Below are positions 12,701-22,013 of a stretch of 64,000 bases of DNA, one piece after another. Under the pieces are notes generated by a model. The model saw nothing but the letters and a program-made list of their open reading frames with translations. It was not told the DNA's origin and made no database searches. The stretch comes from Phaeosaccion multiseriatum. Lineage: Eukaryota; Ochrophyta, other classes. Location of the stretch: NCBI GenBank assembly GCA_965112735.1, contig OZ218956.1, positions 62,001-126,000 of the forward strand, in the 5' to 3' direction. Each line of letters begins with the position of its first letter. Within the stretch, counting starts at the first letter, position 1. Position numbers and translations under genes: made by a program.

Positions 12701-12904
12701 CCCCCCCTGCTCACCACGATACTGCGGCCGCCCTACTGCTGCCACTGTCGCTGTTGACAGACACCTCGCTCCCTGCTGCTGCTCTTGTCGGCCATAGTCC
12801 GGACTCAGGCTCTGCAGCGGCTCATACTTGGGCAGCCTAGTGCTGCTGAAGCTGCGGCGGCTGCTGGCACGGAAAGCTGTGCCAGCTTTCGCGAATCGCA
12901 GCAT
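7773..12904 (-). CDS. MFS transporter, oxalate/formate-antiporter (OFA)-like, with probable mitochondrial presequence
   Basis: Fourteen exons splice exactly in phase to 723 aa: 12904-12536, 12103-11873, 11677-11516, 10966-10866, 10725-10674, 10596-10461, 10272-10169, 9902-9810, 9689-9566, 9367-9274, 9155-9074, 8969-8694, 8437-8240, 7922-7773. Exon 1 (123 aa) is a separate leader starting [19 protein letters not shown], rich in Arg/Ser and free of acid, like a mitochondrial targeting peptide. The remainder alternates hydrophobic segments and loops, with the MFS loop signature SDKFGRR after a membrane segment and a large central loop ([17 protein letters not shown]). The order and motifs suggest the OFA/monocarboxylate-type MFS branch; the substrate is unknown. 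Intron 8 has a GC donor (CAG|GCAAGT). Several introns carry microsatellites. Confidence 0.85.
8549..8692. repeat. CA/GT-rich microsatellite starting at a splice donor
   Basis: The repeat consists of CACACACGCA-like units on the plus strand. On the minus (gene) strand it begins directly at the donor of transporter intron 12 as GTGAGTGTGTGTGCG. Confidence 0.85.
11163..11310. repeat. (CCT)n microsatellite in transporter intron 3
   Basis: About 145 bp of CCT triplets with rare interruptions. It lies inside the intron between exons ending at 11516 and starting at 10966 (minus strand). Confidence 0.9.
11393..11481. repeat. (AACC)n microsatellite in transporter intron 3
   Basis: Tetranucleotide AACC/AATC repeat, GGTT on the gene strand, about 35 bp downstream of the exon 3 donor. 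Confidence 0.9.
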
Positions 12905-13640
12905 CGCGTCGATGTCTGATCTTTATGTCCTCCTTCCTTCTTATCCCCCCCCTCCCCCCCCAGAAGCTGAGCTGCTTGGTGGACGGAGGCAGGATCATTT
13001 AGTGAAGAGGGCACCGACAAAAGCAGCAGAACGCGGGTCAGTTGGGCAAGCGACGTGGCGACAAATAAGCAAACGAGCACGCCCTTGTAATAGCAGCGTC
13101 AGGGGTAAGAGGAAAGAGAGAGGGAGGGATGAAAGAGACAGAAATTGGAGGAGAAGAGGACGGGGGTTATGGAAGATGTAGGAACAGAGGGAAGACGGGA
13201 GCATGGGAGTGTGGGGGGGGCAGGCTACAGCGGTTCGCACAAATATGGGCATTCCTTGATTCCACGGAGCTACATATCCTTCATTATTGAGGAGGACGTG
13301 ATTTGATGGGAGAGGACAGCCGCATGTGAACCACACCCAAAAACGCACCAGAGAACCTCTTTAACCTCTCCTCGTTGCGGGCCCATCGGCTGCTGCTGCC
13401 CCTCCTCCTCCTCCTCCTCCTCCCCTTCTCTCTATCTTCTGCTGCTGCTGTTGCTGCATCATCTAAATGTCTTTTACGTCCCCAAATCACAAAAGGCCCA
13501 GAAAAAACGTCATGACAGTTTGAGTTCCCGCTTCTTGTCTTGTATCTTGTATTTTCCCCTCTTCCCATCGTCGACCATCGTCGACCATCGGGTCCTGCTC
13601 ACTCCTAGCTGCGCTCCTCTCCTCCTTCCTCATCGACTTG
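12905..13640. promoter_or_regulatory. Spacer holding the transporter promoter and carrier 3' flank
   Basis: Both neighbours are on the minus strand, so this is the transporter's upstream region and the 3' flank of the carrier gene. A C-run lies near 12947-12960 and (CCT)n near 13405-13425. Moderately A-rich stretches occur at 13110-13180. No conserved gene and no clear TATA box was seen. Confidence 0.4.
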
Positions 13641-16603
13641 CTAGCGGGTCCTGCTCACTGGCCCCAGGCCTGCCCTCGGCCTTACGAGGGCGAGCATCAC
13701 GGCTGCACGCGACGCCCTCGAGATGTACTCCTTGCTCGCCAGCAGCAGTGCACTCTAAAGGGAGGGAGGGAGGGAGGGAGGGAGGGAGGGAGGGAACGCC
13801 AAACGGGTAGGATAGGACCGTCAGGCGTGCGGCGCTACAGCAGTCACAGACAGAGACGTTACAGAAATCACACACAGAGACGTTACAGAAATCACACATA
13901 GAGACGCAATACACAGATAAACAAACAGACAGACAGAGAGATGCTTAACGCTATAGAAATCACAGACAGAGACGCGACAGCAATCACAGACAGAGACGTT
14001 ACAGAAATCACACATAGAGACGCTACAGCAAATACACAGACAGAGACGATACAGCAATCACAGACAGAGACGCGACAGCAATCACAGACAGAGACGTTAC
14101 AGAAATCACACATAGAGACGCTACAGCAAATACACAGACAGAGACGATACAGCAATCACAGACAGAGACGCGACAGCAATCACAGACAGAGACGTTACAG
14201 AAATCACAGACAGAGACGCTACAGCAATCACAACAGAGACGTCACAGAAATCACAGACAGAGACGTTACAGAAATCACAGACAGAGACGTTACAGAAATC
14301 ACAACAGAGATGATACAGAAATCACAGACTGAACGCTACAATAGACCCCTCCTGACCTTGAGGATGGTGTGGAAGAGCTGTCCGCCCACTCCGTGGAAGA
14401 AGCCCCACACCCCCTCGTCTCTGAGGATGGCTCTCAGCGCCCCCGCAAGCGTGAGGTCGCTGGCAGAGTCGCCCCCCCCTCCCTTCCCTCCCTTCTCTCC
14501 CTTCCCGTCCTTGTCCGTGGGCCCTCCGCCCCCCCCCGCCTGCTTCCGCTGAGCCATGACGATGACCTGCGATGGACGCCAAGAGGAGTCAGCACAGCCT
14601 TCCCTCTTCTCTCGCCCTCGTCCTCTTCCTCACAGCACACATACATGCCATTCCTCCACCCCCCGCCCCATATGCCTCTGCCCAGTCCTCACCTTTGCTC
14701 TGATGAGGGGGTAGGTGAGTAGTGTCGCAACGGCCTTTGCCAGCGCGGCAACAAGAAACGCTGCCCAGGGCCCCAAGTAGTCCTGCTTGGGCCCCAACCC
14801 CCCCAACCCCCCTAACCCCCCCCCGCGGACCCTCAGCAGCCTGGCCTTGAGTGCATCGAAGAGCGTAAAGTTTATGGCGGGATTGCACGTCAGCGCGAGC
14901 GCGGGCGCGAGGCCGTTCCAGAAGCGCCGAACTCCGCCCTCTGCGAGCATGTCCAGCACGTGCGTGGACAGGTGCCGCCGCCGCCTCCCCCGCCGCCCGC
15001 CGCCATCGCCCCCCTGCACTTGCTCCAGCCCCTCACTATCCTCTGCTCTGCTGACAGGGGCAGAGGCAGGGCTGGTGCTGGGATGGTCCGAAGACGGCGA
15101 GGACGAGCCCCACACGAGTGCTGACGCTGACGCTGACGCTGACGCTGACGCTGACGCTGACTCTGACTTTGCCGCTGAGTCCAAGTCGCCAAGATCTCCT
15201 CCTCCTCCTCCTCCTCCTCCTCCTCCTCCTCCTCCTTCCCCCCCCTGCCCAGCAGACGGAGAGGCTGAGCCAGCGGAAGAAAGAGATAGCTCTGTCGGTG
15301 TTGTTGAGTATGAGTCTCCTTCGTCGTCACCATCATCCCCACTCCCTTCCAAGTCGGTTTGCACTCGCGTCGTGATGTTCTCCAGAGGAAGCGTGACGAG
15401 CTGATTCACGGACGCTGTGCAGGCCGAGGGAAGGGAAGGGAAGGGAAGGGGTCGGACAAGGCGGACAGGGCTCTGAGTCGGGATGTCTCTGTGGAAAGGG
15501 AGGGCGAGACAGATATACTATGCCCTGTGACACTGAGGGGTGACAAGTGCGGCAAGAGGCAAGCAGCGAGGGAGCTGCTGCGAGCAACATGAGTCCTCTC
15601 TTTCGCTCCTATACCTGCCAGAGTGGCTGAGAGGAGACTCAGGGCGGTGGGGCCGAAGGAGTACCGCCTCTTCAGCACCACCTGCAACGAGGACGGAAGA
15701 GAAGGGGGCAAGGAGGATGTAAGGGGGACACAGTGACTTGACAGACTCTTCCGGGCGGTAGTGAGGGAGGATTCATGCCCAGCGGCTCCGATACAGTCAT
15801 CCGTACAAGCCCACTCGGGGAGGCATGTATCGCCCCCCACATCGTGTGTCCAACCACAGGCCACAAGAGGTTCTCAGGACAATACTGCCCAAACATTCAT
15901 CAGTGGAAATGAAAGCATCCACTCTGCCCCCCCCCCCCCCAACCCATACACCCACCTTGAGCCAAGCGAAGACGTAAAAGTAGAGAAAGCTGCCGCACAG
16001 CGTGGTGAGCAGCTTCACCCCCAGGCCCCTCCACAGCGCCCCCGCCCCTCCCCGCCGCAGCATGCCCACCAGAGAGGTGAGTAGGCGACTGCACAGCCAC
16101 AGACGAGACGAGGGGCACTGCTCACACCCCTCACATCCTTCCTCTCTCGCCTCTTGCTCCCCCACACTACCCCCGTCTTCTCGCGGCGGCGGAGGCGGAT
16201 CGCCACCATCTCCACCTCCATAACTTGAGGTTGAAGCGCTAATACTCGAAGCCATCTGCTGCTGGCCCTCCTTCTGTTCCTGCTCTTCTTGCTCCTGCTC
16301 CTCCTGCTCGTCCTGCTTGTCCTGCTCCTGCTGCTCCTCCTGCTCTTCCTCCTCCTCCTCCTCGTCGTCGTCGTCCTCGTCCTCCTCCTCATCCGTATGT
16401 GCCTTCATCAGCTGCTCTTCCTGCTCCTGCAAAAGGCTCTCCCTTCTCCTCCTGCCGCACGGCGTGTCTTGCATGCTCTGGACACGTGTCTTGGCGACGT
16501 CCAGGGGATAGCACATGGCAGTCGAAAGGACCGCCCCCATGCCTCCCGCCACGGCATCAGCAAACGCCGCCACACTCGCGCTTACCTCCCCATGTTCCTC
16601 CAT
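13641..16603 (-). CDS. Mitochondrial carrier family protein, peroxisomal adenine-nucleotide carrier (PMP34/ANT1/PXN)-like
   Basis: Five exons splice in phase to 586 aa: 16603-15956, 15681-15615, 15414-14693, 14566-14357, 13754-13641. Three carrier repeats are visible, with the P-x-D/E-x-x-K/R signatures YPLDVAKTRVQ, LPLENITTRVQ and a degenerate YPLIRAKV. The segment NPAINFTLFDALKARLL and the final FFHGVGGQLFHTILK-SALLLASKEYI match the pattern of the peroxisomal branch (PMP34 has NPALQF and a similar last repeat). That branch imports ATP/CoA/NAD into peroxisomes. The usual length is about 310 aa; the excess is a ~120-residue acidic/Gln insertion after the first helix, a Gly/Ser/Ala insertion in repeat 2 and a Gly/Lys insertion in repeat 3. 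The last intron (~600 bp) is filled by a 24-bp minisatellite. It shares a 137-bp spacer with the pfkB gene. Confidence 0.85.
13838..14335. repeat. 24-bp minisatellite with a 98-bp higher-order period
   Basis: About 20 units of ACARMAATCACAGACAGAGACG type (24 bp). A four-unit block of 98 bp is repeated almost exactly (units starting at 13998 and 14096). It lies inside the last intron of the carrier gene, between the donor at 14356 and the acceptor at 13755. The polypyrimidine tract of that acceptor is itself a (CCCT)n run at 13757-13795. Confidence 0.9.
15118..15164. repeat. 6-bp coding repeat (Ser-Ala)n
   Basis: GCTGAC repeats on the plus strand encode alternating Ser-Ala on the minus strand inside carrier exon 3. 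An adjacent (CCT)n tract at 15197-15236 encodes poly-Gly. Confidence 0.85.
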
Positions 16604-16740
16604 GGTTCACTTGGAGCCACCACTTGAAAGCGAAAATGAAAAAAAAAAATCATGCCCCTTGACATAATCAAGTGGCCGTCTTCGGAACAGGGGGTCAGAA
16701 GGGGGTTGATACAAGTATTTATTCCTCTCTCTTTCTTCCG
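16604..16740. promoter_or_regulatory. 137-bp divergent promoter between carrier and pfkB genes
   Basis: The start codons at 16603 (-) and 16741 (+) leave only 137 bp. The spacer has an A-run at about 16640 and a pyrimidine-rich stretch just before the pfkB ATG. The shared promoter is inferred from geometry only. Confidence 0.5.
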
Positions 16741-18761
16741 ATGACATACACCCAGGCCCTGGTCCTGCTCTTCCTGTTGACGCATTCCTGCTGCTCCGGC
16801 CTCTCTGTTGCTCTTCGGTCGTCCTTGAAGAGCGCAATGGGGGGCCCTCACGTCCTAGCTTTGGGGAGTACAGGGGTTGATTACATCGCCTCTGTGGCCG
16901 CGTACCCTACAGCAGACTCCAAAATCCGCTCAGAGAGCCTTCTCATCACTGGAGGGGGGAACTCGGGCAACTGTATAACAGCGTACGTGCATTCAAAGAG
17001 AAGAATTTGCCATCGCAACCTGCTCTCACATTTCCTCGTTGTCTTTTTCCTTCTCTCTCTTGCTTCTCTCCCTTGCTCTGCAGGGTGAGTCGCTTAGGCG
17101 TGTCCGCTGCTATCTGCAGCAAAGTAGGGGCGGACTCCAACGGACGCACCGTCGCGGAGGAGCTGGAGAGGGACGAAGTGGATGTGTCGCACCTCCTCCT
17201 CTCCCCCAACACCCCCACACCTTTCACATACATAGTGGTTGACCAGACCAAGAACACACGGACATGCATTCACACCCCTCAGGAGGAAGGTCAGTGAGGA
17301 CTCAGCAGACAATATGATAGATTCACTCACGAAGAGGAGAGATGCATTCACTCATGTGCGTGGGCAACTCACTCCTCGCAGAGCTGCTGCCCAGCGAGAT
17401 GTCCAAGTCTCTGCTGGAGGGGGTGTCGTGCCTGGTGCTGTGCGGACGGCACACCGAGGCGGCCATCACCCTTGCCACAATGGCCAATACAATGCAGGTA
17501 CTGTATATCGCCCTTGGCAGAGGGACCTTGGCAGGGGGGCTTGTGTACATTCGCCGTCGTTTTTACCGTCATAGACTGCTCTGTGATGTGTAGCAAGTCC
17601 TTTCCCCCCCTCCTCACCATCTGCTGTTGGTGTTTCGTGACTCACACTTGGCAGGTTCCCGTGGTGCTCGACGCGGAGAAGGACAGACCGCACTTTAAAA
17701 AACTCGTGAGTGAGGGGGGAGGAAAGGACAAAAGAAGAAGACAGTTTCGCCTTGTGGCGTTACACTCCACCTCCAGGAGGGCACCAATCACTCATACCCC
17801 ACCAATCACTCATACCCCGCGCTTAAGATATCGATTCCATTGCCCATGATCACTAATGCCCTCGCTATTCACAGTTGGCTCTGGCGGATGTGGTAGTGTG
17901 CAACGAGGGCTACGCAAAGACGCTGCTATCGACCCCGGGGTGGCCGGAGGGGGGTGAAGCGTCGTTTCAGCCGCCTCCGGAGTGTCCAGAGAATGATGGT
18001 GAGGCGCGAGAAAAGGGCATGGCGCATCTTCTACTGCGCCGTAAGGGCCGAGAGCAGAGCAGAGCCAAGCTTGTCATCAGCACCCTGGGGGAAAAGGGCT
18101 CGGTGGTGAGTGACGGGGGGCGCTGGGGGGCTTTGTAGACAGTGGTGGGGCGAGGGAAAAGGGTTCGAGCCAGGCTGAAAGGCGGGACAGTCTGTTGATC
18201 GATTGTTGCTCCTCTCTCTCTCCCGTCCTCCTTCAGATGATGTACGACAAGTCGAGAGAGCAGGAGGTCGCGACTCTGTTCGGGGGCTTGGGCTTGTTGG
18301 GGGGCAGCGAGGATGCCCACTCTGAGGCCTTGCCCGCGGCTTGTCCTGTGCTCCTCACGCAGGAGGTTCGAGAGGGAGGTGACCGTGATAGCGGTGACGG
18401 CAAGTTGAACATTGTGCGGTGCCCCGCTTGGCGGGTGCCCGATGACGAAATTGTGGACACAACAGGAGGTGAGCATCTGGCGGGAGGGGGGCGGACAGGG
18501 ACTGAGAGGGACTGCTAGAGACGGCCCACGTACCTTCCTTCTCCTCGCACTCACAGACTTGTCGTATGATCGCTGTCCCCTTCAGCTGGCGACGCCTTCA
18601 TCGGCGGCTTGGTGTACAGCCTCGTCAACAAGACGGGCGTGGCAAGGGGGTTGGTGCTGGCCTCGCTCGTGGCGGCTCAGAAGCTCAGGCAGCCCGGCCC
18701 GAGGAAGGGCCTGCCCACAGCCCAGGACATTGCGGCGCTGGGGCACGCCTACCTCTTGTGA
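16741..18761 (+). CDS. pfkB-family carbohydrate kinase, plant At5g43910/At1g19600 type
   Basis: Seven exons splice in phase to 417 aa: 16741-16982, 17084-17289, 17382-17497, 17655-17705, 17875-18105, 18237-18468, 18586-18761. The protein starts MTYTQALVLLFLLTHSCCSG, a likely signal or signal-anchor sequence. It then shows the pfkB N-terminal fold (LALGSTGVDY, GGGNSGNCITAVSRLG, SKVGADSNG). The segment PFTYIVVDQTKNTRTCIHTP is typical of the uncharacterised plant pfkB group. The ATP-site motif VDTTGAGDAFIGG is complete, with the catalytic Asp, and is split by the last intron (TTG|AGDAF). The family phosphorylates sugars or nucleosides; the substrate here cannot be told. An insertion between LLGGSEDA and VDTTG is partly disordered. 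Introns are 84-157 bp. Confidence 0.9.
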
Positions 18762-19122
18762 AGGGGCACACACACACTTGCCAAAGAGGAGGGGTATTAT
18801 CGGAGGGGCCGTCCTGAGCCCCTCCTGAGCCCCTCCTGAGCCCCTCCTGAGCCCTATCAAGCCTCTGCCCCAGAGTTGCGCCCGCCCCTGCTGCTGAAGC
18901 GAGCAAGACCTGCTGCTCCACGCGCTCGAAGCTGATGTACCCAAGCCTTCTGCTGGGGCAGACTCAGCTACACCTCAACTACGGCCATGCGGCTCTGCGG
19001 CCCTGCCCCTGCCTGTGCCGGTGCAAGTCCTCGGACAGCGGATGTGGGCCCCGACCACAAAGGGTGGACGCAAGCGGTGGACAAAAAGGGTGAAAAACAA
19101 GTTTTGCTTGAGAGAGACAGGC

Positions 19123-19179
<57 letters not shown>

Positions 19180-19502
19180 GCATCTCGTGTGTGCCCGAGA
19201 GGGGGGCGGGAGCGCACGTCGGGAAGAGGAGCAGACCCTTTGACCCTTTGACCCGTTATGTGCAAAGTAGCACCGCGGCCCCTCCGGTTCGCTCCTGCTT
19301 GGTACAGCGCCTACTGCCTCAGTAGTTTCATCCTCGATGAAAAAGGAGAAAAAGAAGAAGGAAAGGACGATAGCCCCCAACAACCAACAACACTGACAAG
19401 TGCTGCTGGATGGGTCTCTGCCGCGCTTCCTTCCAAATGAATACATGACTAAAAATCCATTGTGTTTGACTAAAGATGTATGCCTCTATATACTGCGGCG
19501 CC

Positions 19503-19535
<33 letters not shown>

Positions 19536-19979
19536 CGGACACGGCTGGAGGCCCCAAGACGCTCGTGTGCTGCTCCATTCCAATTTTTTAAAGGGAGCGA
19601 CATGTGGGTCGTGGGAAGTAAGCCAGTGGGAGCGTGGATGTATCTCCCCAGGGGGCCCAGGGGGGGCTCAGCCCTGGGGGGCGGCGGTGGAGCCTACGGC
19701 GGCAAGCTTCGCCTCTAAAATGCCAGAGCCGCGGCGCTGATGGTCGGCCCCCTCCAGAGCCTGAGGTGGACATGAAAAGGGGAGGGTTGCAAGGCGTGAG
19801 TGAGTGCGCGTACCAATCAGAGAGTGCGTGGGCATGTCAGAGGCATACAGAGGCATACAGAGGCAGGCTGAGGGAAAGAGAGAGAGAGATTGGGAGGGGG
19901 AAGTAGAAAACTGTGTGACTGATCGAGAGGATAATAGATAGTAGTCTCTCATCGATCAACTCCATCGCCTGAGGACAGG
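18762..19979. other. Convergent spacer of 1.2 kb with microsatellites
   Basis: This is the 3' flank of both the pfkB gene (+) and the phosphatase gene (-). It holds a 10-bp GAGCCCCTCC repeat at 18815-18852, (GACA)n at 19119-19181 and (TGTC)n at 19503-19536. The two tetranucleotide tracts are complementary and could pair as an inverted repeat about 320 bp apart. No gene is recognised. Confidence 0.5.
19119..19181. repeat. (GACA)n microsatellite
   Basis: About 15 GACA units. The complementary (TGTC)n lies at 19503-19536. Confidence 0.9.
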
Positions 19980-21979
19980 CTACAATACCCCATGTGAGTG
20001 ATGCTCCCATCCCGTCCCGTGTTCCAGTCTCACCCGTGGCGTGTTCTCCCTGCTGGCCATGCTCGCTTTGCTGTCCACTCTGCTGAGCATGAGCTTAGTG
20101 GGGGCCACGAGCCGGCTATCCAGAGAGATGACGGGCGGCCCGAAGCGGGATTTGTAAGACTGAAACGCATGACCATTCGCCCCTGCCCCTGCTCCGGCCC
20201 CCGCTCCGCCTGCCCCGCTCTTCACCTCCCCCTCCCACGACCACGAGCCGAGGCGCACGCCGCAGGCACTATTTGGGCATTTGATGACCCCTGATAGATA
20301 CCCAAACAAACACACGTGGAGGGATGCGCAGGACAGGAGTAAGAGGACGGGGGGCGGCACCTCCGCTGGGATGCGGGCAAATCAAGCAAACACGCAATGG
20401 GCCAAGCCAGCGAACAAGCACCGAAGCAAAAGGACAATGCATATGACCTGTGCTGCTGCTCATGATGCTCCCCATCCACTGCAGGTAGCCCACGTAGATC
20501 CATCGCCCGTCGTGCGGATGGAGCACCGCCATCTTCTCATTGGCCTCGGCAAGCCGACTGACAAGCCCACGCACACACGCGCACACACAGAGAGACAAGG
20601 GAGGTTAGAGCTACAGGCGCAGTGATGAGCAGTGGGCAGGCATATGGGCATGGGAAGTGGACAAGCGGCAGGCATATGGGCATGGGCAGATAGGCCGGAC
20701 AGTCGGGCAGAGCACAGCAGAGCGCACACTTGCTCCGTCCTCGGCAGCACAGCACTGATACTTCGGACGAGAGGGGGTCGAGTCCACAGCCCATCACAGA
20801 CGACCAAAGACAGACACCCCCCCCTCTCTCTCACCTGGACCTTGCGTGGCTTGGCGTGTCGATGAGACTCATCCTCGCCAGCCAGCGGCGCTTGTCCGCG
20901 CTTTGCGTCGACAACCCCGCCCCTGCCGCCCCGTTCAAGGCTCCACTGCCGCCCCCACCGCCACCGCCGCTCCCCCCCTTGCCGGGCGGTGGAGCCCCAT
21001 CTATGGGCAAGGGGGTGGTCAGCGGGCTCGCCGGCCCGCTCCTGCTCCCCCCGGGCTGCCCGTCGGTGCTGCCCGCGAAGGACATTTGTGAATCCTCATC
21101 CTCGTCGTAGCTTGCCCCTCTGGTGACGCCCCCTTCCTGCTGCGCCCCTTGCTCAGTGCCATGCTCACTGTCCTGCAGCTGCAGTTGGTGCTCCTTGCCG
21201 TACGCGTAGAGCGATGAGCTGTGGAATGCCCTCGACGCGCCTTCCTCCCCGAGCCCCCTCGGAGAGTCTGTGGGATGGTGGTGGCTGACTGCCCCTGCTG
21301 CCGCCCCGCCCCCCGGCCCCGCTCCCCTATCCTGCTGCCCGCCATCGACATTATCCAAGTCGATGCCAACATTGTCGCTCAAGTCCTCCTCTGTCGCCTC
21401 GCAGTCGCTCTCGTCCATCATCGCCGCCACTCCATTGTCTTCCCTCGCCTGCCGTATCACCACCCGCTGCGCCCCCTGCACAGGGCTCCCCTCCACAGGC
21501 GTGGGAGAACTGCTAATGCCTCCGCTGCCTCCGTCGCCTCCCGCGCTGGACGGTGAGCGCCCCCCGGGGTCCCCCTCTCCCCCCTGCATGAGTGGTTTCC
21601 GACTCATGGCCCACTCCATGTCCATGTCCCTCCCCTCGTGGGGGCGCGAGGTGTCAATCTCCGCTAGTCGGGACCCCAACCTCACCCTCACCCCCCCCCC
21701 AATTCTCAAGCCCTGCACAACCCCCCCACTGCCGCCGCCGCCGCTCCTCCTCCCGCTCCGTCCTCCGTCTCCACCCGCTAAAGGAGGAGGTGTTGATGGC
21801 GGCAGACTGACTTGCTGCTGTTGGGCATCCGCATGGTTGTGGTCATCCTCCTCTCCGCCCTCATAGCCGTCGCCGTCTCCGTCTCCCCCTCCCTGCGCTG
21901 AACTCATGGCGCTGTCCATACTTGTAGAGGACACTTCCCTCTCCTCCCCCTGCTCCTGCACCTGGATCACCAACGGCCC

Positions 21980-22013
<34 letters not shown>

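Noticed and set aside
13838-14335. CRISPR-like array of regularly spaced repeats
   Set aside because: The 24-bp units are contiguous with no unique spacers, and the sequence is a eukaryotic intron.
15797-16627. Plus-strand poly-Leu and poly-Ser frames
   Set aside because: Shadows of the acidic insertion in the minus-strand carrier.
18150-18185. tRNA-like T-loop (GGGTTCGAGCC)
   Set aside because: No matching acceptor stem or anticodon arm upstream; it lies in a pfkB intron.
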